Part shown: piece after piece, positions 25,230 to 33,687 of the stretch
Numbering within the stretch: the first letter of the stretch is position 1
Layout of the letters: every line of letters starts with the position of its first letter
NCBI RefSeq assembly: GCF_007558825.1
Contig: NZ_VLTK01000012.1
Span: 55,001 to 119,000, forward strand
Length of the DNA stretch: 64,000 bases
From: Brevibacterium aurantiacum
Lineage (GTDB): Bacteria; Actinomycetota; Actinomycetes; Actinomycetales; Brevibacteriaceae
Reading direction: 5' to 3'
Program-made: the position numbers and the translations under genes
The notes under the pieces: model-generated
Told to the model about the DNA's origin: nothing
Seen by the model: only the letters and a program-made list of their open reading frames with translations
Databases searched by the model: none

Positions 25230-26174
25230 GTGAACGACTACCTGCGGTCGCTCAAGGGCCGGAAGCAGAAGTGGTTCGGACTCAAACTGCCAGTCAAGGC
25301 TGCACTTGCGCAGCCGTATCTCCACCCGATGCTGAGGACGGTGGCGCCCCACATCAACGGCATCAAGGTCGGCAGGCTGCCCGCACCGATCGGACTCACC
25401 GAGGTCCGCGGGCGTGCCGGAGGCGCAGGCTTCTACCTCGTCGATCCGTTCCGTTGCGAGATCGCCAAGGAGTTCTACTGGGGCAAGGGCCGCCGGACGG
25501 AGGCAGAGGACGCCTTCGCGCTCGACCTCATGGTCGAACTGTCCCGCGACGCGGACGTGTTCCTCGACATCGGTGCCTACACCGGGGTCTTCACGATGGC
25601 GGTGCTGGCCGCGAATCAGACTGCGGTCGCCCACTCGTTCGAGATCATCCCCGCCGTCGTCACCGGGTTGGAGAAGAACGTCGCGCGCAACCACCTCGGT
25701 GAACGGGTGACTGTTCATCCGACGGGCGTCGGCAAGCCCGGCACCACGATGCAGGTGCCCACCGGCGACGGAGGATCGGCATTGCCGTCGTTCTATGGGA
25801 CTGGCATGGACTTCGACTCCGGTGCGCAGGTGCGCTTCACCTCGCTCGACGAGCTCCTCCCGGATCTGCCGCCCGGCCGTCCGCAGGTGACCGTGAAGAT
25901 CGATGTGGAAGGTGCAGAGAACGACGTCCTCGACAACGGTCGGGAACTGTTGGGCACACTGCAGCCGGACATCCTGTGCGAGGTTCTCGACGACCGAGCG
26001 CAGCCCGAGCAGCTGATGCGCATCCTCGACCGCTTCGACTACCACTACTACCTTGTCGGCGACGATCACCTCAGCGCCTATGACGAGATCGTCCCCGACC
26101 CGCATTTCCGCGACTGGCTCTTCAGCACGAAGAACCCGGAGGACATGCGGGTCGCGGGCTATCCGGTCAGGTGA
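25230..26174 (+). CDS. FkbM family SAM-dependent methyltransferase
   Basis: 314 residues from GTG 25230 (GGGAGAG upstream). SAM-binding motif I DIGAYTGVF and acidic residue at the end of the next strand (SFEIIP), then the FkbM segment with VKIDVEGAENDVL. The family O-methylates sugars, lipids or secondary metabolites. The first ~90 residues are an unassigned extension. Stands alone between divergent and convergent neighbours, so the acceptor cannot be inferred. Confidence 0.88.
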   Translation: MNDYLRSLKGRKQKWFGLKLPVKAALAQPYLHPMLRTVAPHINGIKVGRLPAPIGLTEVRGRAGGAGFYLVDPFRCEIAKEFYWGKGRRTEAEDAFALDLMVELSRDADVFLDIGAYTGVFTMAVLAANQTAVAHSFEIIPAVVTGLEKNVARNHLGERVTVHPTGVGKPGTTMQVPTGDGGSALPSFYGTGMDFDSGAQVRFTSLDELLPDLPPGRPQVTVKIDVEGAENDVLDNGRELLGTLQPDILCEVLDDRAQPEQLMRILDRFDYHYYLVGDDHLSAYDEIVPDPHFRDWLFSTKNPEDMRVAGYPVR

Positions 26175-26264
26175 CTGACCGAGTCAGCGCAGCGCGCTGA
26201 GGCTCGCTTCAACCCTGCGTGTTCCGGCTCGCTTCAGACCTGGAGCTGACCAGAGGAGTCAGTA

Positions 26265-27431
26265 TCAGAGCTGATCGGCGATGAGGGCCGCGAGCAGAGC
26301 TGTGCGCGGGGCGATCTCAGCGATGACCGCGTGCTCGTGCTCCGCATGCGCGCCATCGCCCACGGCGCCCAGGCCGTCAAGTGTCGCAATGCCGTCACCG
26401 GCAGTGAAGTTGCCGTCCGAAGCGCCGCCCACGGACACGCCCTCCGGAGTGGGCAGGCCGAGTTCAGCGGCCAGGGCAGTGGCACGATCGAAGAGTTCAG
26501 CCGACTGCTCACGTTCGAACGGCGGACGGTTGATTCCGCCGATGACCTCGATCGACGAGCCTTCCAGCTGCGGGCGGGTGGCGAGTTCACGCATGGCTGC
26601 ATCGACTCGATCGAGTTCGGCGGCCGTGCGAGCACGTACATCCACATCAACGCGCGCCTCGGCGGGAACCGTGTTCGAGGTGGTGCCCGCACTGATCACG
26701 GTCGGGACCACAGAGGTGCCCGCCGAAGCATCGGCAAGATCTGCGACAAGGGGCATGTGCAGGGCCAGCGCCATGCCCGCGTTGATCCCCTTCTCCGGTT
26801 CGAGCCCGGCGTGAGAGGCCTTGCCCGTGAATACGAGAGTGTAGTTGCTCGTGCCCTTGCGCTCGAGCTTGAGCGCACCGCCGGCGCTCGCCTCCATCAC
26901 ATACACAGCCTTCGCCTCGGCCGCCTCGGCGCGAATGAGTTCGGACGAGGAGATCGACCCGATCTCCTCATCGCCGGTGACCAGAATCGACAGTCCCTCA
27001 AGGGCGCCCTCGCCGAGGTGCTCGCGCAGAATCGCGCTCGCGTGGATGCTCATGATCGCCCCGGTGAGCATGTCGAAGCTGCCCGGCCCGCGCAGAATCC
27101 CCTCATCGGTGGAGAAGGGCTTGCGGGCCAAGGTCCCGTGCGGCCACACCGTGTCCTGATGGTTGAGGAGGACGACGCGGGCCGGGCCCGAACCGAAGCG
27201 CAGGCGCACATGGGCGGTGTCATCGACGGTGATGACCTCAGCGGTGGCCCCGAGTCGTTCGCACAGCAGTTCGACGAAGTCTTGGGCCCCTGCGGCCACG
27301 GCTTCCTTGTCGTGCGAAGGCGTCTCCTTCGTGATGACGCGTCGGATGTCATCGAGGATGAGGGGGAGGCGGTCGGTGGCCTTCGATACGAGGTCAGCGG
27401 ACTGGAGATCTGAAGACAGTGAGGTGGTCAT
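26265..27431 (-). CDS. M20 family metallopeptidase (glutamate carboxypeptidase/ArgE-like)
   Basis: 388 residues. Two-zinc peptidase: first zinc His/Asp in LLNHQDTVWP (H and D), bridging Asp in GPGSFDMLTG, catalytic Glu pair in TGDEEIGS, dimerisation domain (about 185-295) with SHAG, and a C-terminal His region in GDGAHAEHEHA. Removes C-terminal Glu or N-acyl groups from small substrates. Divergent from the glutamate-cysteine ligase family gene across 136 bp; substrate overlap (glutamyl compounds) is possible but unproven. Confidence 0.9.
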   Translation of the reverse strand: MTTSLSSDLQSADLVSKATDRLPLILDDIRRVITKETPSHDKEAVAAGAQDFVELLCERLGATAEVITVDDTAHVRLRFGSGPARVVLLNHQDTVWPHGTLARKPFSTDEGILRGPGSFDMLTGAIMSIHASAILREHLGEGALEGLSILVTGDEEIGSISSSELIRAEAAEAKAVYVMEASAGGALKLERKGTSNYTLVFTGKASHAGLEPEKGINAGMALALHMPLVADLADASAGTSVVPTVISAGTTSNTVPAEARVDVDVRARTAAELDRVDAAMRELATRPQLEGSSIEVIGGINRPPFEREQSAELFDRATALAAELGLPTPEGVSVGGASDGNFTAGDGIATLDGLGAVGDGAHAEHEHAVIAEIAPRTALLAALIADQL

Positions 27432-27567
27432 GCGCCGATTCTACGATGTGGCCTGCAAGGGCGGTTGCGGCGTCCGCATGATGCGACGTGACTCAGCCTT
27501 ATCCGAACTGAGAAAAGTCGGACTTCGCACACGCGCAAACCGTGTCAGTCTGTGGTTTGCTTGTCCC

Positions 27568-29046
27568 ATGGGTGAGGCAGTCAATTCCAAGCGGTACACG
27601 CCGGAAGAACGCACGCTGTATCGGGAGAAGCTCGCGGAGAACCTCGAGCTCTTCGACACGTATCTGCGCCATGCGGAGTTCAAGTCCGCGGGCACGATCG
27701 GTCTGGAGCTCGAACTCAACCTCGTTGACTCGGACAATCAGCCGAGCCTGAACAACACGAAGGTCCTCGAGCGCCTCGACGATGAGTACCAGTCGGAGAT
27801 CGGCGGGTTCAACCTCGAGCTCAATCACCCGGTGCTGCAAGTGGCCGGTCGTGGACTGAAGACTCTGGAAGCGGGCGTGGCGCACCGGCTGGGCAAAGCC
27901 CAGAAGGCCGCCGAGGCGGAAGGGCTGAAGGTCGCATCGATTGGGACTCTGCCGACCCTGAGCACCCAGTTCCTCACCGAAGAGACATGGATCACCGAAG
28001 AGAATCGCTACGAGGCGCTGAGCAACTCGATCGTCGATGCTCGGGGTGAGTACGTCCGCATCGAACTCGACGGCGAGGAGACGTACAAGCACGAATTCTC
28101 CGATATCGCCCCGGAAGCATCCTGCACCTCGATGCAGCTGCACCTGCAGGTCGCACCCAACAAGTTCGCCGAGGCGTGGAACGCCTCCCAGGCGATCGCA
28201 GCAGCCCAGGTCGCGATGAGTGCGAACTCCCCGCTGTTCGTCGGTCGCAAGCTCTGGCACGAATCCCGGATCCCGGTGTTCACCCAGTCCATCGATACGC
28301 GCACCCCGGAACTCGTCAATCAGGGAGTTCGGCCCCGAGTCTGGTTCGGGGAGCGCTGGATCACCAGCGTCTTCGACCTCTTCGAAGAGAACGTCCGCTA
28401 CTTCCCACCGCTGCTGCCCGAGATCAAGGACTTCGTCGAGTTCAGTTCGGCCGATGCTCCGAAGCTCTACGAACTCAATCTGCACAACGGCACCGTGTGG
28501 CGCTGGAACCGACCCATCTACGACTCCTCGGACTCCGGAGCTCACATCCGTGTGGAGAACCGACTGCTCCCAGCCGGACCGACGCCCGTCGACATGGTCG
28601 CCGATGCCGCTTTCTACTACGGTCTGGCCGAATTCCTCGTCGGAGAGAACCGCCCCGTGTGGTCGCGGATGTCCTTCAGCGAGGCGGAGGAGAACTTCTT
28701 CGCCTGCGCCAAGGACGGCATACATGCGCGCGTGACCTGGCCGAAGATCGGCCACATCGATGTCGCGGACCTCGTCCTCGATGTTCTCATTCCGCAGGCG
28801 CGCAGGGGACTGAGCAGATTGGGCATCGACAAGGACGTCATCGAAGAATACATGTCGATCATCGAAGGCCGGGCCGAGAAGCGGACCAACGGTGCGACCT
28901 GGCAGCTGAAGATGCTTGACCGCTTGGCCCCGAACAGTGCGCCGGACTCACCGGAGCGCCGCGAAGGACTCAAGCAGATGATGGACGCCTACGTGGCGAA
29001 CCAGGCCTCCGGCGACCCAGTCCATACCTGGGACGTGCCAGTCTGA
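27568..29046 (+). CDS. Glutamate-cysteine ligase family protein (GCS2-like)
   Basis: 492 residues from ATG 27568. The GCS2/ATP-dependent carboxylate-amine ligase pattern is visible: TIGLELELNLVD with acidic metal ligands near the N-terminus, LNHPVLQVAG, and the SCTSMQLHLQV strand. Such enzymes form gamma-glutamyl peptide bonds; in actinobacteria family members act in ergothioneine (EgtA) or related thiol/amide synthesis. No egtBCDE genes are adjacent, so the amine acceptor is open. Weak TTTGCT 6 bases upstream could be a leaderless -10; no Shine-Dalgarno sequence is seen. Confidence 0.85.
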   Translation: MGEAVNSKRYTPEERTLYREKLAENLELFDTYLRHAEFKSAGTIGLELELNLVDSDNQPSLNNTKVLERLDDEYQSEIGGFNLELNHPVLQVAGRGLKTLEAGVAHRLGKAQKAAEAEGLKVASIGTLPTLSTQFLTEETWITEENRYEALSNSIVDARGEYVRIELDGEETYKHEFSDIAPEASCTSMQLHLQVAPNKFAEAWNASQAIAAAQVAMSANSPLFVGRKLWHESRIPVFTQSIDTRTPELVNQGVRPRVWFGERWITSVFDLFEENVRYFPPLLPEIKDFVEFSSADAPKLYELNLHNGTVWRWNRPIYDSSDSGAHIRVENRLLPAGPTPVDMVADAAFYYGLAEFLVGENRPVWSRMSFSEAEENFFACAKDGIHARVTWPKIGHIDVADLVLDVLIPQARRGLSRLGIDKDVIEEYMSIIEGRAEKRTNGATWQLKMLDRLAPNSAPDSPERREGLKQMMDAYVANQASGDPVHTWDVPV

Positions 29047-29047
29047 G

Positions 29048-29090
29048 TCAGAGACGTTCGACTTCGCTGCATCAGAGGCGTTCGACTTCG
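29048..29090. repeat. Tandem 24-bp-period duplication at the cupin gene 3' end
   Basis: TCAGAGACGTTCGACTTCG (29048-29066) and TCAGAGGCGTTCGACTTCG (29072-29090) differ at one base. On the minus strand each encodes EVERL followed by a stop, so the second stop copy is a leftover of a small duplication. Confidence 0.75.
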
Positions 29091-29368
29091 ACGAAGACGA
29101 TGTCGTCGGTCCCGTTGGGATTCGAGACCTCATGTTCGGACCCTGCGGCGCGTGTGTAGCTGACTCCTGCTTCGAGGTCAGCGACGATCGACGTGCCATC
29201 CGAGTTCCGCACGTGCATCGCATCGGTGACCATCGGAATGACGACGTACTCATACTCATGTTTGTGCATCGGGATGACCCCATCAGGCTGGATCGTCCAC
29301 CTGGTCACGCGGAAGACTCCGTTGTCGAGCTGGATCTCACCTGTCGAACCGGTATTCTCATCGCTCAT
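29072..29368 (-). CDS. Single-domain cupin protein
   Basis: 98 residues from ATG 29368, with AAGGAG 8 bases upstream. Small beta-barrel: metal-site motif 1 PMHKHEYEYVVIP gives two His and Glu; motif 2 lies in AGSEHEVSN (His). Likely binds a metal ion and perhaps a small ligand or acts as an anti-sigma or enzyme accessory; no specific role can be read. Convergent with the ligase gene, stop codons 25 bp apart. Confidence 0.85.
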   Translation of the reverse strand: MSDENTGSTGEIQLDNGVFRVTRWTIQPDGVIPMHKHEYEYVVIPMVTDAMHVRNSDGTSIVADLEAGVSYTRAAGSEHEVSNPNGTDDIVFVEVERL

Positions 29369-29481
29369 GATTGACACTCCTTCTGGTCGTCGCTGATGGT
29401 CTGCTCCTCACCCTAGCCTTCAGCACAACAGCAACCCAGCCCTGCACGTGACCCGGGGCACGCAGGAACCGACCTGGCGGT

Positions 29482-29487
29482 TAGCAT
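29482..29487 (+). promoter_or_regulatory. -10 box of leaderless promoter (TAGCAT)
   Basis: TAGCAT lies 7 bases before ATG 29495, which fixes that ATG as the start rather than the in-frame ATG 29486. Confidence 0.55.
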
Positions 29488-29494
29488 GAGCTGT

Positions 29495-30067
29495 ATGCGA
29501 TACCCCTACGCCGACATCGACGATGTCGAAGACGATATCCGCGAAACCATCCTGGCCGTGTCAGAGAAATCGGGCTTCGTGCCCAATGTCTTCCTCTCCC
29601 TGGCCCGGCGGCCGGCCGAGTTCCGTGCATTCTTCGCCTACTACGACGCTCTCATGGAGAAGGAGACCGGGAACCTGACCAAAGGAGACAGGGAGATGAT
29701 CGTCACGGCCACCTCGGCGGTCAACAACTGCCTCTACTGCGTCGTCGCCCACGGAGCCGTGCTGCGCATCATGGAGAAGAAGCCCCTGGTCGCAGACCAA
29801 GTGGCCGTCAACTACCGGCAGGCCGACATCACCGACCGTCAGATGGCGATGCTCGACTTCGCAATGACGGTCTGCACACAGCCCTGGGCACTCGGCGACA
29901 CTGACTTCGCAGCCCTGGCCGAACACGGATTCGACGACGAGGATGCCTGGGACATCGGTGCCATCACCGGATTCTTCGGCCTGTCCAACCGCATGGCACA
30001 CGTGGGCGGAATGATGCCCAACCCCGAGTTCTACCTCATGGGACGCGTCCCGCGTGAGAGGAAGTGA
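29495..30067 (+). CDS. Peroxidase-related/AhpD-like alkylhydroperoxidase
   Basis: 190 residues. Carboxymuconolactone-decarboxylase/AhpD fold with the redox CxxC motif in NNCLYCVVAHG followed by His, and the helical frame ASLARRPAEFRAFFAYYDALM typical of uncharacterised peroxidase-related enzymes. Probably reduces peroxides using the Cys pair. First gene of an operon: the aminotransferase starts 3 bp after its stop. Confidence 0.88.
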   Translation: MRYPYADIDDVEDDIRETILAVSEKSGFVPNVFLSLARRPAEFRAFFAYYDALMEKETGNLTKGDREMIVTATSAVNNCLYCVVAHGAVLRIMEKKPLVADQVAVNYRQADITDRQMAMLDFAMTVCTQPWALGDTDFAALAEHGFDDEDAWDIGAITGFFGLSNRMAHVGGMMPNPEFYLMGRVPRERK

Positions 30068-30070
30068 CGA

Positions 30071-31282
30071 ATGACAATGAGCACTCACACGAACGCATCC
30101 CGCGTCTCTGACCGGGCCGGACTCGTCCAGCCCTTCGCCGCCATGAATATCGTGGCCAAGGTCCAGGAGATGTCGCGCCAAGGCCAGGACACCATCGCCA
30201 TGTGCCTGGGCGAACCGACCCAAGGTGCACCGGGGCCGGTGCGCAGGAGAGCCGCCGAGGTGGTCACCGACGGTACGAACCTCGGCTACTCACCGATCTT
30301 CGGCATCCCCGAACTGCGCACAGCCATCGCCGGGCACTACCGTGACTGGTACGGCGTCGAGGTGCCCACAGAACGCATCGCCATCACCACGGGTTCCTCC
30401 GGTGCTTTCCAAACGGCCTTCCTGACCTGCTTCGACGCAGGTGACAGAGTCGCACTCGCCCGCCCGGGATACGGCGCATATAAGAACATCCTCGCCGCAT
30501 TGAACTGCGAGATCGTCGAACTCGACTGCGGTGGAGACCATGGCTTCCAACCGACCGTGGAACTCCTCGAGCAGGCACATGCGAAGGCCCCGCTCAAGGG
30601 ACTCATGCTCGCCTCGCCGGCGAATCCGACGGGGACGATGATCTCGGGCGAGCACCTCGGCGAACTCATCTCCTGGTGCGCCGAACACGGTGTGCAGGTG
30701 ATCTCCGACGAGATCTATCACGGCATCAGCTACATCGGTACGCGTGGTGAGACCGCGTTGGCCCATGATGACAGTGCCATCGTCATCTCTTCGTTCTCGA
30801 AGTACTGGGCGATGACCGGGTGGCGACTCGGCTGGGCGATCCTGCCCGAAGAGCTCACTCACGCTGCGCAGAACGTGACAGGGAATCTGTCGCTGTGTGC
30901 CCCGGTTCCCGCCCAATATGCGGCCGTGGCGGCCTTCACGGAGGAGTCCTATGCCGAATGCGAGGCGGCGGTCGAATCCTTCGCCCGTGCCCGCAAGCAC
31001 GTTCTCGACGCCACTGCTGACCTCGGGTTCTCCGATATGGCCCCGCCCGATGGGGCGTTCTACATGTATGCCCGCATCGACGAGATCCTGCAGCGGTCGA
31101 ACGCCGCCATCGTCACCGCGACCGATTGGTGCCAGGCGCTCCTCGAGACCACCGGAGTCGCCTTGGCTCCGGGTGATGACTTCGACTCCCTCAACGGGTC
31201 GCGCTCGGTGCGGCTGTCGCTGGCTGTCGGTGCGGACAAGACCGCCGAGGCGCTCGACCGGATCCTCGACTTCATGCGATGA
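30071..31282 (+). CDS. PLP-dependent aminotransferase class I/II
   Basis: 403 residues. Aspartate-aminotransferase fold: substrate-loop NPTGTMI, cofactor-binding SDEIYHGISY, Schiff-base Lys in SSFSKYWAMTGWRLGW, and Arg for the substrate carboxylate near the C-terminus (SRSVRLSL). Amino-donor specificity not readable. Sits between the AhpD-like gene and an EamA exporter whose start overlaps its stop (ATGA), so this operon may make or degrade and export an amino-acid-like compound. Confidence 0.9.
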   Translation: MTMSTHTNASRVSDRAGLVQPFAAMNIVAKVQEMSRQGQDTIAMCLGEPTQGAPGPVRRRAAEVVTDGTNLGYSPIFGIPELRTAIAGHYRDWYGVEVPTERIAITTGSSGAFQTAFLTCFDAGDRVALARPGYGAYKNILAALNCEIVELDCGGDHGFQPTVELLEQAHAKAPLKGLMLASPANPTGTMISGEHLGELISWCAEHGVQVISDEIYHGISYIGTRGETALAHDDSAIVISSFSKYWAMTGWRLGWAILPEELTHAAQNVTGNLSLCAPVPAQYAAVAAFTEESYAECEAAVESFARARKHVLDATADLGFSDMAPPDGAFYMYARIDEILQRSNAAIVTATDWCQALLETTGVALAPGDDFDSLNGSRSVRLSLAVGADKTAEALDRILDFMR

Positions 31283-32256
31283 CTCCGAACTCGGCCGCGG
31301 CCCATGGCGCGGAACCGCCCGGGCAGCCGCCTGCGTCCTCGGGCTCACCAGCCGCCTCAGAGCCGTCGCCCTCGGGGCTGCCGACACTGGGCGTCATCGT
31401 GTCTGCACTGCTCCTGGGCTCGGCCGGTCTGTTCGTCATCCTTGCCGAGGCGAGTGCCCCGACCGCGGCATTTCTGCGCTGCTGGATCGCTGTCATCGTC
31501 CTGGCGCCATTGGCGATCATCGAGCTCCGACGCTATGGGCTCTTGCCGTCCAGGGCACTCATCGTCGCAGCTGCCTCGGGTGCGGCACTGGGCATCGACT
31601 ACGTGCTGTGGGCCCAGAGCGTCCTCGATGCTGGAGTCGGCGTCTCCACTGTCCTCATCAGCGTTCAGGTCATCGTGTTCCCGGCACTGGTATGGGTCTT
31701 CGGAGGAACGCGGCCCGGGTGGCTCTTCATCACGTGCATTCCCATCATGATCATCGGCATGCTGCTGACCGGAGGCATCTTCGGCGCCGACGAGGGAGCG
31801 GCGAACCCGGTGCGCGGCGCGATCTTCGGAGTGCTCTCCGGAATTCTCTACGGCGTCTACATCTTCGGCATCCACCACTGTCGGAACGCGGCACCGAACT
31901 TCGTGGTCGCACCCGTGGCGGTGGGCACCATTGCTGCGGGAGTGATGACGGCGATCGCCGGTGCCGCGCTCGGCGGGCTCGACTTCGCCCTGGGCTGGGA
32001 CGGGTGGGCGTGGATGGTGGCGCTGGCCGTCTTCGGCCAGGCTCTGTCATGGGTGCTGCTGAGCATCTCGAGCCCGCTGGTGTCGGTGTCGCGGACCGCC
32101 GCTCTCATGTTGCTCCAACCGCTGTCGGCCGTGGTCCTGGGCTCGGTCATCGCCGGAGAGCGGCTGCAGTCGGCACAGTGGATCGGTGCGGTGCTGGTCG
32201 TTGTGATCGTCTGGGTCGTCGGTGGTGGCCCGGAGGCGCTGCGCAGACGACGCTGA
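31279..32256 (+). CDS. EamA/DMT family transporter
   Basis: 325 residues with a Pro/Ser-rich N-terminus and ten membrane helices in two EamA halves (about 35-165 and 180-320). Drug/metabolite superfamily, exporting amino acids or metabolites by proton exchange. ATGA overlap with the aminotransferase stop shows translational coupling. Convergent with the ArsR gene (30 bp between ends). Confidence 0.9.
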   Translation: MTPNSAAAHGAEPPGQPPASSGSPAASEPSPSGLPTLGVIVSALLLGSAGLFVILAEASAPTAAFLRCWIAVIVLAPLAIIELRRYGLLPSRALIVAAASGAALGIDYVLWAQSVLDAGVGVSTVLISVQVIVFPALVWVFGGTRPGWLFITCIPIMIIGMLLTGGIFGADEGAANPVRGAIFGVLSGILYGVYIFGIHHCRNAAPNFVVAPVAVGTIAAGVMTAIAGAALGGLDFALGWDGWAWMVALAVFGQALSWVLLSISSPLVSVSRTAALMLLQPLSAVVLGSVIAGERLQSAQWIGAVLVVVIVWVVGGGPEALRRRR

Positions 32257-32286
32257 CGCCGGAGCGAGGCCCGACGATCGATGGGT

Positions 32287-32646
32287 TCAGTGCTCGTGAC
32301 CTTCGACGGTGTGGGCCAGGGCGTCGAGGATGATGTGAGCGACGTGGTCATCCTTGAGTGAGTAGTAGGCTTCGCGGCCGATTCGGTTGACCCCGACGAG
32401 GTGGAGGCCGCGCAGGAACTTCAAGTGTTGGGAGACCAGGGGCTGTGAAAGCTCGGTGGACTCAACGATGTGCGTGACTGTCGCCTCACCGTGGGCGAGG
32501 ACCAACAGCATCTTCAGCCTCGACGGTGTGGCCAGCGCCTTGAATAGGTCGGCGGTCTCTGAGATGGCTTCGAGATTGCCCTCGGGATTGCGCAGGAGCT
32601 GCTTGACTGCGGCATTGACCGGGGTGGAATCTGAAGTGGAGGCCAT
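32287..32646 (-). CDS. ArsR/SmtB family metal-sensing repressor
   Basis: 119 residues. Winged helix-turn-helix with recognition helix SQPLVSQHLKFLRGL and wing (GVNRIGREAYYSL). The C-terminal helix reads DDHVAHIILDALAHTVE: Asp, His two residues on, His 11 later and Glu 3 later match the four zinc ligands of the SmtB/CzrA alpha-5 site exactly. It should dissociate from DNA on binding zinc (or cobalt/nickel). Final HEH adds ligands. It has no transporter neighbour; the CDF exporter at 22657 is the obvious candidate target. TAATCT stands 6 bases before the ATG (leaderless). Confidence 0.92.
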   Translation of the reverse strand: MASTSDSTPVNAAVKQLLRNPEGNLEAISETADLFKALATPSRLKMLLVLAHGEATVTHIVESTELSQPLVSQHLKFLRGLHLVGVNRIGREAYYSLKDDHVAHIILDALAHTVEGHEH

Positions 32647-32652
32647 GGATAG

Positions 32653-32658
32653 AGATTA
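32653..32658 (-). promoter_or_regulatory. -10 box of leaderless promoter (TAATCT)
   Basis: Minus-strand TAATCT ends 6 bases before ATG 32646. Confidence 0.5.
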
Positions 32659-32685
32659 CCGGAAATTCTGCGGCGAACTCACCGT

Positions 32686-33273
32686 TCAGCTCAGGGCTTC
32701 GACGTCGTCCTGACTGCCGATGAGATCGTCGGCCAGAGACTCCCACTGCTCATAGGCGTCAGGTAAGGCGGACCGTTGGACGGCCTGTGCCGCCTCGGTG
32801 GGGGCCATCGTATGCCAATCTTCGATCTGCACGAGTCCCGGGTTCTCGATGTCCGGGTTGATTCCGTAGAAGGACTTCGTGGCGAAGATGGGGTCGTTGA
32901 GGCGCTCTGGTTCACCCCAACCCTGCGAAGGGCGCTGCTGGAACAGACCGATCGAATCGCGGTCACCAGATTCGAGGTTCCGCAGCGAGGATTCCTGGAG
33001 TGCGGTCATGAGAGCGATTCTGATTGCACGGTCATCGAAGTCGCCGCCGCGACCGATGCCGATGATCAGTCGGGCATTGTCGATCTGCTGTTCGGTCAGT
33101 TGATTCACTGAAGCCATCTGCACCTGCCTGATCGTAGTCGAGCCGAACGAGACAGGTGAGTTGATGATCACGACGGCGGCAAGGACCAATGCTGCCACCG
33201 CTGCCCCGAAACCGATCAGGGCACCACGAAGCACGGACCGAGAGCCCTTGCGGTGTCGAGTCGTTCCAGCCAT
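32686..33273 (-). CDS. Exported lysozyme/transglycosylase-like protein
   Basis: 195 residues from ATG 33273. One N-terminal membrane helix or uncleaved signal (about 17-40, GALIGFGAAVAALVLAAVV). The outer domain contains ALQESSLRNLESGDRDSIG followed by LFQQRPSQGWG: an actinobacterial signature resembling lysozyme-like transglycosylase folds, with ES as the candidate catalytic Glu. It may cut peptidoglycan or act in resuscitation-type growth control. A GTCAC-N6-GTCAC direct repeat lies 57 bp upstream. TATCGT stands 7 bases before the ATG (leaderless). Confidence 0.8.
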   Translation of the reverse strand: MAGTTRHRKGSRSVLRGALIGFGAAVAALVLAAVVIINSPVSFGSTTIRQVQMASVNQLTEQQIDNARLIIGIGRGGDFDDRAIRIALMTALQESSLRNLESGDRDSIGLFQQRPSQGWGEPERLNDPIFATKSFYGINPDIENPGLVQIEDWHTMAPTEAAQAVQRSALPDAYEQWESLADDLIGSQDDVEALS

Positions 33274-33280
33274 GAATATA

Positions 33281-33286
33281 ACGATA
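33281..33286 (-). promoter_or_regulatory. -10 box of leaderless promoter (TATCGT)
   Basis: Minus-strand TATCGT ends 7 bases before ATG 33273; this favours that start over in-frame codons further upstream. Confidence 0.5.
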
Positions 33287-33329
33287 ATGCAACAAACTGA
33301 GGGATGCATGTGTCCACGCCGTACCTTTT

Positions 33330-33345
33330 GTCACAAGAAGGTCAC
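33330..33345 (+). promoter_or_regulatory. GTCAC-AAGAAG-GTCAC direct repeat (MtrA-like box)
   Basis: Perfect GTNAC-N6-GTNAC direct repeat in the short gap between the lysozyme-like gene (minus) and the small membrane protein gene (plus). It lies about 45 bp upstream of the minus-strand -10 box. Confidence 0.45.
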
Positions 33346-33435
33346 GGAAGTGAATTTTTTGGTGTGTGTCGGCGACGATGCCTCATGTTCCAACTCTGCG
33401 TCATTTCCTCAGGGCGAACCGACCAGTGTGCAGTC

Positions 33436-33441
33436 TAAGAT
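33436..33441 (+). promoter_or_regulatory. -10 box of leaderless promoter (TAAGAT)
   Basis: TAAGAT ends 6 bases before ATG 33448. Confidence 0.5.
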
Positions 33442-33447
33442 CGGACC

Positions 33448-33672
33448 ATGATCTTCGTGAGACGACGCAACCCGAGATCTCGACTCTTCGGGTGCCTGGT
33501 GGGTGTGATTGCGGTAGTCATCATGGTGGTCGTTGCCGTCGCAGTCGTCACGGTGGTCCTGGTAGTCGCCGGCACCGACAGGTCGGGTGAGGATTCAGGC
33601 GCGGACACGGGCGGGGACGGCGCACCGAGCAGTGCCCCGGCCTCCCGCGGGCATTGGTCCAACGGCGAGTGA
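33448..33672 (+). CDS. Small single-pass membrane protein
   Basis: 74 residues. Arg-rich N-terminus (MIFVRRRNPRSR), one Val-rich helix (about 13-42) and an Asp/Gly/Ser-rich outer segment; positive-inside rule puts the tail outside. No family recognised. Supported as a gene by its leaderless promoter and its position filling the gap before the convergent GyrI-like gene. Confidence 0.6.
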   Translation: MIFVRRRNPRSRLFGCLVGVIAVVIMVVVAVAVVTVVLVVAGTDRSGEDSGADTGGDGAPSSAPASRGHWSNGE

Positions 33673-33687
33673 GGGTGTCGGGGAAGT

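Noticed and set aside
30897..32333. 478-codon plus-strand frame across the aminotransferase and EamA genes
   Set aside because: Arg/Pro/Ser-rich composition typical of a shifted frame in high-GC DNA; both overlapped genes are certain.
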